Origin: Chloroflexota bacterium | GTDB lineage: Bacteria; Chloroflexota; Dehalococcoidia; E44-bin15 | DNA length: 10,314 bases | Assembly: GCA_015222405.1 (NCBI GenBank) | Contig: JADFVG010000157.1 | Coordinates: 1 to 10,314, forward strand | Direction: 5' to 3' | Shown: in pieces, positions 1-5,986 of the stretch | How positions within the stretch are numbered: the first letter of the stretch is position 1 | Layout of the letters: every line of letters begins with the position of its first letter | Program-made: the position numbers and the translations under genes | Notes under the pieces: generated by a model | The model's input: only the letters and a program-made list of their open reading frames with translations | The model's database searches: none | What the model was told of the DNA's origin: nothing

Positions 1-595
1 TGCTATCGAGAACGTAAGCGTTGCCGAAGCTAAATACTTTACTAAACCGAAAACCAGAGGCTTCCGCATAGCGATTGTAGTTCTCGGCAAGGGTGCCGCT
101 TTGAGAGATAAAGGCTACCGGGCCGCTCTCGACAACACTCCCCGCCAATGTCGATATCCTTGCCGCAGGAACATAGAGCCCCATACAATTTGGCCCGATG
201 ATGCGCAATCCACCCCTACGGGCTATTTCTTTTACCTTCTCCCCAAGTTCCCTTCCTTCCGCCTCACCTGTCTCTTCAAAGCCAGCGGTGAAGATGTGCA
301 CGTTCTTTGCCCCTGCCGCAATGCAGTCCTCCAGAACCCCGGGCACAGCAGGTGCCGGGACACAGACGATAACCAGGTCGACATGCTCAGGGATGGAACC
401 GAGGTTGGGATAGACTTTCAGACCCCGAATCTCAGTAGCATTAGGGTTAACCGGATAGATACGCCCCTCGAAATGTAGTCCTTGGAGGCAATCAATAATA
501 TCATTTGCACCCCAACCCCTGGGCTTGCTTGATACTCCAACGATGGCAATCGCTTTAGGGCTGAGTGCCGCTTCAAAGCCTTTATCCCATGCCAT
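1..595 (-). CDS. CoA-binding protein, NDP-forming acyl-CoA synthetase-like (partial, N-terminal part)
   Basis: The N-terminal 198 residues are present and the rest lies beyond the left edge. They form a Rossmann-type CoA-binding domain (about residues 10-105) and the start of a succinyl-CoA-ligase-like flavodoxin domain. Visible motifs are IAIVGVSSKPRGWG (16-29), YPVNPN (47-52), IIGPNCMG (132-139) and FISQSG (162-167), in the order seen in ADP-forming acetate-CoA ligases and protein acetyltransferases of the Pat type. The family interconverts acyl-CoA plus ADP and Pi with free acid plus ATP, in the cytoplasm. The ATG at 595 has an AAAGGAG ribosome site about nine bases upstream and a promoter at 643-671. 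The catalytic His region and any ATP-grasp domain would lie outside the window, so a CoA-binding-only subunit cannot be excluded. The family call is firm; the substrate is unknown. Only CoA-ester chemistry links it to the dehydrogenases at 4876-7192. Confidence 0.88.
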   Translation of the reverse strand, partial: MAWDKGFEAALSPKAIAIVGVSSKPRGWGANDIIDCLQGLHFEGRIYPVNPNATEIRGLKVYPNLGSIPEHVDLVIVCVPAPAVPGVLEDCIAAGAKNVHIFTAGFEETGEAEGRELGEKVKEIARRGGLRIIGPNCMGLYVPAARISTLAGSVVESGPVAFISQSGTLAENYNRYAEASGFRFSKVFSFGNAYVLDS

Positions 596-642
596 AAATG
601 CCTGCTCCTTTCTCGATGTCAACTTCACTTACAGCCTTGAAT

Positions 643-671
643 ATAATACAATGTAGCACAGATAATCTCAA
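643..671 (-). promoter_or_regulatory. Sigma70-like promoter of the CoA-binding gene
   Basis: Read on the minus strand there is TTGAGA (671-666), exactly 17 bases, then TATTAT (648-643). Each hexamer matches the consensus at five of six positions. Transcription would begin near 636, leaving a leader of about 40 bases before the ATG at 595. This is a pattern match only. Confidence 0.6.
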
Positions 672-672
672 T

Positions 673-703
673 GAGCTTCGAGATCAGAAAGCACTCGAAG
701 CTC
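673..703. repeat. Perfect 10-bp inverted repeat abutting the -35 (candidate operator)
   Basis: GAGCTTCGAG (673-682) is followed by 11 bases and then its exact reverse complement CTCGAAGCTC (694-703). The repeat ends two bases from the -35 hexamer of the minus-strand promoter. That position, and the centre-to-centre arm spacing of about two helical turns, suit a dimeric regulator. No T-run follows on either strand, so a terminator is less likely. The regulator is unknown. Confidence 0.55.
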
Positions 704-1200
704 TGGGCAAAGTGTCCGTTACTGCGTTGTGCCAATGTTGCCAAGCCGTTCCTTTAAGGAAGATTGACTCCCAAAAAAGGAACCACTATGATATACGGAG
801 CCTGTGAGGAAGGAGGTGTGCCCCAAGAACGCCATCCAGGTGAGCTTCTAGCGGAGGTACATAGCAATGAACATGGGCTGGAAATTCGGTAAGCCATTAA
901 AGGAAAAATTGATGACCCTGGAGGAGCCGGGAAAGCCACTGCCCTGATTTACCCACCCGGAGCAGATTTGGCTGCAAGCAACCAGGATTCAACAGGTTTG
1001 GGGGTCTCTGAGCTCCTCTCCATGATAAGTTGCGAGCCACCACATTAAGTTTGACGGTCATTGTCGTAGATACTGCAATTCCACCTGCGCTGCCGGATTA
1101 GGTGCGCCCAGAGTTCGTCTATATGGCTGTTAGGCGATCACCAGTTAGATGAATCTCCTCAAATGCGGGTTCCCTTGCACGAAATCAGTCTCGATTGGTC
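704..1200. other. Gene-poor interval with decayed-looking short frames
   Basis: No gene of normal length is supported here. Two overlapping plus-strand micro-frames have ribosome-site-like sequences: 788-892 (34 codons, after AAAAAAGG) and 867-947 (26 codons, after GGAGG). They lie in different frames. At about 1048-1122 one plus frame reads GHCRRYCNSTCAAGLGAP and ends in YGC-stop, with cysteines spaced like an Fe-S or zinc site but no start codon. The 13-base palindrome TTCCTTTAAGGAA lies at 749-761. I see no clear terminator for the permease operon that ends at 1201. Decayed genes or ordinary spacer are both possible. Confidence 0.4.
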
Positions 1201-3561
1201 CTAGGTCGCCTGCTCCTTTGTCATCTGTGCCAGATTGAGGCGGTTAACCTGGCGTATGCCGGGAAGCTGGGAAATCAGCATAATAAATATGACCACACCT
1301 GCAGTCAACACATAAGTGGTGGGGAATATGACCAGATCGAAGCTAAACATATCGGTCTGCATAAGTCTAAAGTAATATAGTGCCAACCCATAGCCTAGTA
1401 GAATTCCGGGGATGAGCCCTGCCAGGCCGAGCAGCAGGTTCTCAACGGTGATCATGCCTGCTATCCTGATCTTACCCTCTCCCAAAGTGCGCATGGTGGC
1501 GATCTCGCGGCGGCGCTCCAGGATATTTACCGTCACGGTGGTAAAAACGATAGCAAAAGCTAGAGTGGCGCCGAAGGCAAGCATTACCCACATTATGGCC
1601 ATACCAAGATCCATCATTTCGTCAATTTCCCCCTTGGTTTCGGCAGTCAGCTCCACTGAGGCAGTGGCCGGAATCTGGTTAGCCTTTTCTCTTATGGTAT
1701 CTATATACTCTGGCTTGACATTCAGCATCAGGCCGCTGATTATATCCTGACCTCCGGCCAACTCCTGCGCCTGCTCCACAGTGACATACCCGAAACTGCC
1801 CAGGGGCTGCTTCACAAACCCGGCTACCTCAACCTGTTGAAACGCGAATGAGGAACGAAGCGTGATAACATCGCCAGCATCTATGTCCAGCGTTTTTCGC
1901 AAGCCTTCACTCAACAAGATTCTTTCATCGCTCACTGCTACCTGACCACCACCGGTGGAATGCAATCCGTATAGTTCAGAGTCAGGAGAAAGTCCCATCA
2001 CAAAAGTGAAGTATGTCTTTTCTCCATGCTCCAGTCTGATGGGTATCTGAAGGACAGGTTGCGCCTCCTCAACTTCGTCCCATCCATTTACCTCATCGAC
2101 CAGAGCTATGGGCTGAGGTTGGGCAAAGGTAACCTGAGCATCGTATCTCTGAATGTCGTTGAATTGGAAATCTATCAGGGCCTCAACCGAGTCCATCATG
2201 CCAGCCGAGACCAGAATAAGACTGACACCAAAGGTCACGCCGATAACCGTGTAAAGGCTGCGGCGTCGGTTGCGGAAGATGTTGCGTAGCGGAATCTTCC
2301 ACAGGGATGATAGCCGGGTAAGGAAGGGGAAGAGCCTTTCTAGCAGGATCTTCCTGCCAGTGGCAGGCGGTGGAGTGCGCATAGCCTCGGCAGGGCTAAT
2401 TCGAGAGGCAGAATAGGCAGGCAGGATCCCAGCAACTATACACGGGAGGATTCCTATAAATATACCCTCTGCTACTGCCAGCCATTGCATTTCGATCTTT
2501 GTGAACGGGAGCCCCAGGAAGCCGATGTAGAAGTTTGTTATTACCTCAGAGAGTAAATAGCCAGCTATGGCTCCGCTGAGAGCGCCTATAATTCCGATCA
2601 CGAGGGCAAAGCTCAGGTAGTGAACCAGCACCTGACGGCGGGAATACCCTATTGCTCGCATCAGGCCAATCTGCGCTCTCTGGCTGTGGACAATCCTGGT
2701 AAGCAAAATATATGTCGCCAGCGCCCCTACGCTGAGGAAAAGAAGGGGAAAGGCCGCTGCCATTGCCCCAAACCCCTCCAAGTCCTGCTCAAGGGCAGCA
2801 TAGCTGGGTTGCTCCTCCCGAGTAACTACCTCCATTACTCCGTAGGGCACCAGCTCATCTTCAACCTGGGCGATTATGCTGTCCCTATCTGCGCCCTCAT
2901 CAATGAGAAAGCAAAACTCATTGATAGAGGGTTTACCCACCAGCTCGCTCACCGTATCCTGGGAAACGAAGACAACACCAAAGGTTTCGGGGGAGACCAG
3001 TATTTCCTGCCGGCTCTTGGCCGCCCAGATATACTCCGGGCTGGTGACGATTCCGGCAATCCTGAAGCTGATTTCCTGGTCATCTACGGTGAGGGATACG
3101 GTATCCCCAGGATTCAGCTCGTGATGTTTGGCGAAGCTCTTCTCCACCAGCAGTACGTTGCCATCGTCTCCCTGGAAGTAGGAGCCTTCTTCTACTTTGA
3201 CATCGTTGACCGCAGCACGCTCACCTGAGGGCAAGGATATCACCCTCGCCTCAACCCTCTTTCCATCATCTCCTGGAAGCTCAAGGGCGATGTCGGTGTT
3301 CACCCTGCCAGTGACAGCCGCGACCCCCGGAATCACCTCCAGCTCCTCCACTGCATTGCTCGGAGCTTCTCCGACCTTGACAGTGAAGTCGGCAAAGCGG
3401 AGCCTTTCGTAGGAGTAGTCATAGGAGCTTTTTAGATTCTGGTAGCCCATGAAGGAGGCCCCGAATAAAGCCACACCCAGGAAGATTACTACGGCTACTG
3501 CGAGAATCAGCCCCTTGGAGGCGGCAAGGTCTCGAACGAGTTTACGCTGAAGCTTGTTCAA
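1201..3561 (-). CDS. ABC transporter permease, FtsX/MacB type with duplicated FtsX domain
   Basis: This 786-residue membrane protein has about eight hydrophobic segments: roughly 17-38, 266-289, 314-338, 360-384, 434-455, 653-678, 705-731 and 745-766. The order is one helix, an extracytoplasmic MacB-like domain (40-260), a three-helix FtsX domain, then the same plan again with a second external domain (456-645). Cytoplasmic coupling stretches RAQIGLMRAIGYSRRQ (295-310) and RRREIATMRTLGEG (683-696) precede the second helix of each bundle, as in this family. Such permeases couple ATP hydrolysis to mechanical extrusion of lipoproteins, peptides or drugs rather than channel-like transport. The start is TTG at 3561, preceded by AAGGTGG; it keeps the first helix intact and lies six bases after the ATPase stop, so the two are probably translationally coupled. 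The cargo cannot be read from the sequence. The double-FtsX layout resembles COG0577/YbbP-like permeases. Confidence 0.92.
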   Translation of the reverse strand: MNKLQRKLVRDLAASKGLILAVAVVIFLGVALFGASFMGYQNLKSSYDYSYERLRFADFTVKVGEAPSNAVEELEVIPGVAAVTGRVNTDIALELPGDDGKRVEARVISLPSGERAAVNDVKVEEGSYFQGDDGNVLLVEKSFAKHHELNPGDTVSLTVDDQEISFRIAGIVTSPEYIWAAKSRQEILVSPETFGVVFVSQDTVSELVGKPSINEFCFLIDEGADRDSIIAQVEDELVPYGVMEVVTREEQPSYAALEQDLEGFGAMAAAFPLLFLSVGALATYILLTRIVHSQRAQIGLMRAIGYSRRQVLVHYLSFALVIGIIGALSGAIAGYLLSEVITNFYIGFLGLPFTKIEMQWLAVAEGIFIGILPCIVAGILPAYSASRISPAEAMRTPPPATGRKILLERLFPFLTRLSSLWKIPLRNIFRNRRRSLYTVIGVTFGVSLILVSAGMMDSVEALIDFQFNDIQRYDAQVTFAQPQPIALVDEVNGWDEVEEAQPVLQIPIRLEHGEKTYFTFVMGLSPDSELYGLHSTGGGQVAVSDERILLSEGLRKTLDIDAGDVITLRSSFAFQQVEVAGFVKQPLGSFGYVTVEQAQELAGGQDIISGLMLNVKPEYIDTIREKANQIPATASVELTAETKGEIDEMMDLGMAIMWVMLAFGATLAFAIVFTTVTVNILERRREIATMRTLGEGKIRIAGMITVENLLLGLAGLIPGILLGYGLALYYFRLMQTDMFSFDLVIFPTTYVLTAGVVIFIMLISQLPGIRQVNRLNLAQMTKEQAT

Positions 3562-3567
3562 AGTTCT

Positions 3568-4299
3568 CTACCACCTTAGTTCCTGTGGGTCGGCCGGGGA
3601 GGGATTCTGCCTGACCTCAACGATCTCGCCGCTGCGGAGCCGGATCACGCGATGGGCTATGTCCCCGATGGCAGTGTTGTGGGTCACCAGGAGCACAGTC
3701 TTGCGGTTCACCTCGTTTATCCTACGCATTGCAGCCAGGATGTGCTTTCCGGTCTCAAAGTCAAGCTCGCCAGTGGGTTCATCACACAGGAGTATCGGGG
3801 GGTCCTTCACCATGGCTCTTGCTATGGCCACCCGCTGCTGCTCCCCACCAGAGAGCTCGCTGGGATAGTGGTTGGCGCGCTCCTTCAGCCCGACTAACTC
3901 CAGCACTTCGAGGACATCTCCGGGTTTTTCGACCAGTTCAGCGGCAAACTCAACGTTCTCTTTGGCCGTCAGCGTTGGGATCAGGTTAAAAAACTGGAAA
4001 ATGAAGCCGATATGGTTGCGCCGATAACCAGTTAAGCCCTTCTCGTCCAATGCCGTGATCTCAATGCCATCCACCGTGATTTTTCCTGAGCTGGGGGAAT
4101 CGATGCCGCCAATCAGGTTCAGCAACGTGGTTTTGCCCGAGCCGCTGGGCCCCAGGATGACTATGAATTCTCCCCGGACTATGTCGAGGGTCACCCTGAT
4201 GAGGGCTTTAACTTCCACCTGTCCCATCTGATATGATCGCGAAACATCCTCCAGTTGCAGCAGGGAATTATCCTTCTCGCCAGATGCTGGTTTAGACAT
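3568..4299 (-). CDS. ABC transporter ATPase, LolD/MacB family
   Basis: This complete 243-residue nucleotide-binding subunit powers the permease encoded directly after it. Motifs in order are Walker A GPSGSGKT (50-57), Q-loop Gln102 in FIFQFFNLIPTLTAKENV, signature LSGGEQQRVAIARA (149-162), Walker B ILLCDEPTGELD (169-180) and the switch His207 in LLVTHN. The FQxFNLxPxLTxxENV Q-loop is typical of the LolD/MacB/FtsE branch, matching the FtsX-type permease. I place the start at ATG 4299 because GGGAGGG sits seven bases upstream. A longer frame from TTG 4314 would use that ribosome site as coding sequence. The start overlaps the end of the TetR-like gene by eight bases, consistent with one operon. 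All catalytic residues are present, so it should be active. Confidence 0.95.
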   Translation of the reverse strand: MSKPASGEKDNSLLQLEDVSRSYQMGQVEVKALIRVTLDIVRGEFIVILGPSGSGKTTLLNLIGGIDSPSSGKITVDGIEITALDEKGLTGYRRNHIGFIFQFFNLIPTLTAKENVEFAAELVEKPGDVLEVLELVGLKERANHYPSELSGGEQQRVAIARAMVKDPPILLCDEPTGELDFETGKHILAAMRRINEVNRKTVLLVTHNTAIGDIAHRVIRLRSGEIVEVRQNPSPADPQELRW

Positions 4300-4642
4300 C
4301 TTGATCCCTCCCAAAGCTTAAAAATCGCTCTTCAAGAACTGCCATCAGTTTTTCCGCATCGTAAATATCGGGCCCCATAACAACAAGTCCCATTAGACCG
4401 TCGAGGGTGGCGGCATAAAGGGTGGCTACGTTCTCCGGGTTCTCCTCACCTATCGCGGCAAAAAGCGGCGTCAGGTAATCGATATAATGCCTCATCCACA
4501 GCGAGTAGCCGGAGGATACTATCTCTTCCAGTTCCTGCTGTCCCGCAATTTGCAGCATGAGGGATATGGCTTCCAGATTGGCCTCGGCCCTGGCGCATAT
4601 GTGGTAGTTGGAAATGAGATTGTTCAGCATGATCCTGACCAT
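4292..4642 (-). CDS. TetR-type ligand-binding domain lacking the N-terminal helix-turn-helix
   Basis: The 116-residue, all-helical protein resembles the C-terminal half of TetR/AcrR regulators. The stretch ATLYAATLDGLMGLVVMGPDIYDAEKL (about residues 73-99) matches the usual dimerisation-helix pattern in which a DGL is followed some residues later by a D-x-x-x-D/E-A segment. Normal family members have about 190-210 residues with a DNA-binding domain in the first 50-60. Here an in-frame stop lies 30-28 bases before the ATG, and the nearest promoter-like site (4669-4677) would start transcripts too late to encode such a domain. No strong ribosome site precedes ATG 4642 or the in-frame ATG 4630. 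It may be a decayed regulator or a small ligand-sensing protein acting on a partner. It heads the ABC operon, where a full TetR repressor would be expected. The fold assignment is from pattern only. Confidence 0.6.
   Translation of the reverse strand: MVRIMLNNLISNYHICARAEANLEAISLMLQIAGQQELEEIVSSGYSLWMRHYIDYLTPLFAAIGEENPENVATLYAATLDGLMGLVVMGPDIYDAEKLMAVLEERFLSFGRDQDV
4306..4312 (-). promoter_or_regulatory. Ribosome binding site fixing the ATPase start
   Basis: GGGAGGG on the minus strand lies at ideal distance from ATG 4299 and overlaps the alternative TTG at 4314-4312. It therefore favours the shorter protein. Confidence 0.7.
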
Positions 4643-4668
4643 ACAGCAAACTTTTGATAGTTGCCGTT

Positions 4669-4677
4669 ATTATATCA
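4669..4677 (-). promoter_or_regulatory. Extended -10 promoter of the ABC operon
   Basis: On the minus strand TG-A-TATAAT is a perfect extended -10 element. No good -35 is visible, which is normal for this class. Transcription would start near 4662, about 20 bases before ATG 4642. Confidence 0.55.
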
Positions 4678-4745
4678 CACGGGCCAAAGACGAAGGGCAT
4701 AGGTAGGTTCCCATGGTAGAATACTTTAAAAAGCCCCATCTTTAG

Positions 4746-4889
4746 CTTCATGAGAGGAGTTGGCTGAGCAAGCTAGTTTTGGCGTTGTTTGATGCCTTGA
4801 CAGCCAGCGAGCAGGGGTTTAGCATAGCCACGCTAGTTGATATCGGAAATCTCGGTGGAAGTATAAGGAGCAAGCATGATATCGTTTAG
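4746..4889 (+). pseudogene. Possible remnant of an IclR-type helix-turn-helix
   Basis: An open frame of 47 codons without an ATG contains LALFDALTASEQGFSIATLV followed closely by NLGGSIRS. This aligns by eye with the IclR N-terminal pattern: a helix with AL-x-x-L-x-AL, then S-E-x-G, then LS-x-x-L and GL-x-x-S. A ribosome-site-like GAGAGGAG lies at 4752-4759. The frame stops inside the next gene, at 4887-4889. The TTGACA promoter of the dehydrogenases lies within it, so if it ever was coding it is now leader DNA. The frame is short enough to arise by chance. Confidence 0.22.
4797..4825 (+). promoter_or_regulatory. Sigma70-like promoter of the acyl-CoA dehydrogenase operon
   Basis: A perfect TTGACA (4797-4802) is followed by a 17-base spacer and TAGCAT (4820-4825), four of six to consensus. 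Transcription would begin near 4832, about 44 bases before ATG 4876. The heptamer GCTAGTT occurs at 4771-4777 and again at 4832-4838, flanking the promoter. It could be a weak direct-repeat operator, though this is speculative. Confidence 0.6.
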
Positions 4890-5970
4890 TCCCTCTGAAG
4901 AACAGCAAATGATCATCAATACGTTGAGTGAGTTTGCTGTCAATGAGATGCGGGAGCTCTATCGGGAGTGCGACGAAAATGGGGGAATCCCCGCTGAGAT
5001 CATCGACAAGGCCTGGGAATTCGGTCTAATTGCCAGCAGCATTCCTGAGAAGTACGGCGGCTTTGGCAGCGAACACTCAGCGGTCACAGGCGCCTTGGTT
5101 GCCGAGGAGTTGGCATGGGGAGATCTCTCCATAGCCATGCACATCCTTTGTCCTGCCCTGGTGGCCTTTCCTATTTTGGAGACCGGCAGCGAGGAGCAGA
5201 AGAGGAAATACCTCCCCCTTTTCTGCGGTGAAGGTTATAAGCCGGCCACTGCTGCTCTCATTGAGCCCCGCTTCAACTTCGATGCTTCTACCTTGACCAC
5301 CACTGCCCGCCTGGACGGCAATGAGTATGTGCTGAACGGTGAGAAATGCTACGTCCCTCTGGCGGCCGATGCGGACTTGATGCTGGTCTACGCATCTCTA
5401 GACGGCGCTACCCAGGGCTTTATCGTAGAGAATGGCGTCTCGAGACTGGAAATCGGCGAGCGGGAGAAGAACATGGGATTGAAGGCCCTGGCCACCTATG
5501 AGCTTGCCTTGAGAGATTGCCGCATCCCCAAGGAGAATCGCCTGGGCGGCGAAGCAGGATGCGATTTCAACAGGATTTTGAACTATTCCCGGGTAGCCCT
5601 TTCCGCCATGGCCGTGGGGGTAGCCAGGGCAGCCTATGAGTATTCACTCGACTATGCCAAACAGCGTTACGCTTTCGGTGAGCCCATCGCCGCTCGCCAG
5701 GCTATTGCCTTCATGATGGCAGAAATGGCCATTGAGATCGAGGCCACGAGATTTATGACATGGGAGGCTGCCTGGGAGCTTGATCGAGGTAAAGACGCCA
5801 CTAAGGATACCTCTCTGGTGAAGATGTATGCTGACGACATGGCAGTGACGGTCACTGACCGCGCTGTCCAGATCCTAGGCGGACATGGCTATATTCGCGA
5901 TCACCCAGTGGAGCTATGGCTCAGAAACGGTCGCGGATTCGTTACCTTCGATGGCATGGCCATCGTCTAG
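4876..5970 (+). CDS. Acyl-CoA dehydrogenase family protein with atypical catalytic and FAD motifs
   Basis: This 364-residue protein has the full acyl-CoA dehydrogenase fold: an N-terminal helical domain (1-120), a beta domain (121-225) and a C-terminal helical domain (226-364). The family oxidises acyl-CoA to 2-enoyl-CoA with FAD, passing electrons to ETF. Conserved pieces include YAKQRYAFGEPIAARQA (260-276) and the FAD-contact loop QILGGHGYIRD (332-342). Two hallmarks differ. The usual TEPxxGSD in the beta domain reads IEPRFNFD (129-136). The C-terminal YEGT carrying the catalytic Glu reads TFDGMA, with Asp359 in place of Glu, and the protein ends five residues later, lacking the usual last helix. 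AAGGAG lies five bases before the ATG. Its stop is immediately followed by the ribosome site of the second dehydrogenase. It may be the non-canonical subunit of a heteromer or act on an unusual acyl-CoA. Confidence 0.93.
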   Translation: MISFSPSEEQQMIINTLSEFAVNEMRELYRECDENGGIPAEIIDKAWEFGLIASSIPEKYGGFGSEHSAVTGALVAEELAWGDLSIAMHILCPALVAFPILETGSEEQKRKYLPLFCGEGYKPATAALIEPRFNFDASTLTTTARLDGNEYVLNGEKCYVPLAADADLMLVYASLDGATQGFIVENGVSRLEIGEREKNMGLKALATYELALRDCRIPKENRLGGEAGCDFNRILNYSRVALSAMAVGVARAAYEYSLDYAKQRYAFGEPIAARQAIAFMMAEMAIEIEATRFMTWEAAWELDRGKDATKDTSLVKMYADDMAVTVTDRAVQILGGHGYIRDHPVELWLRNGRGFVTFDGMAIV

Positions 5971-5978
5971 AAGGAGGT
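5971..5978 (+). promoter_or_regulatory. Ribosome binding site fixing the second dehydrogenase start
   Basis: AAGGAGGT begins right after the stop of the first dehydrogenase and lies about eight bases before ATG 5987. It rules out the 34-codon upstream extension starting at 5885, which would overlap the first gene. Confidence 0.85.
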
Positions 5979-5986
5979 ACCGCATT

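Noticed and set aside
101..478. 125-codon plus-strand open frame
   Set aside because: It is antisense to the CoA-binding gene, whose translation has clear family motifs; the plus frame shows none.
642..647. TATAAT on the plus strand
   Set aside because: No matching -35 or extended -10 and no plus-strand gene downstream; it arises from the AT-rich -10 of the opposite promoter.
598..807. 69-codon plus-strand open frame over the promoter region
   Set aside because: No recognisable domain, no ribosome site before the ATG, and it covers the minus-strand promoter and the inverted repeat.
2620..3228. 202-codon plus-strand frame opposite the permease
   Set aside because: Fully antisense to the well-supported FtsX-type permease, with low-complexity composition typical of a shadow frame.
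4299..4314. TTG start for the ATPase giving five extra residues
   Set aside because: The TTG overlaps the GGGAGGG ribosome site that is well placed for ATG 4299.
4446..4751. 101-codon minus frame overlapping the TetR-like gene, which might carry the missing helix-turn-helix
   Set aside because: Its N-terminal part has no helix-turn-helix pattern and the rest is a frame-shifted shadow of the TetR-like protein.
5885..5986. 34-codon N-terminal extension of the second dehydrogenase
   Set aside because: It overlaps the end of the first dehydrogenase, has no family similarity, and AAGGAGGT at 5971 marks ATG 5987.
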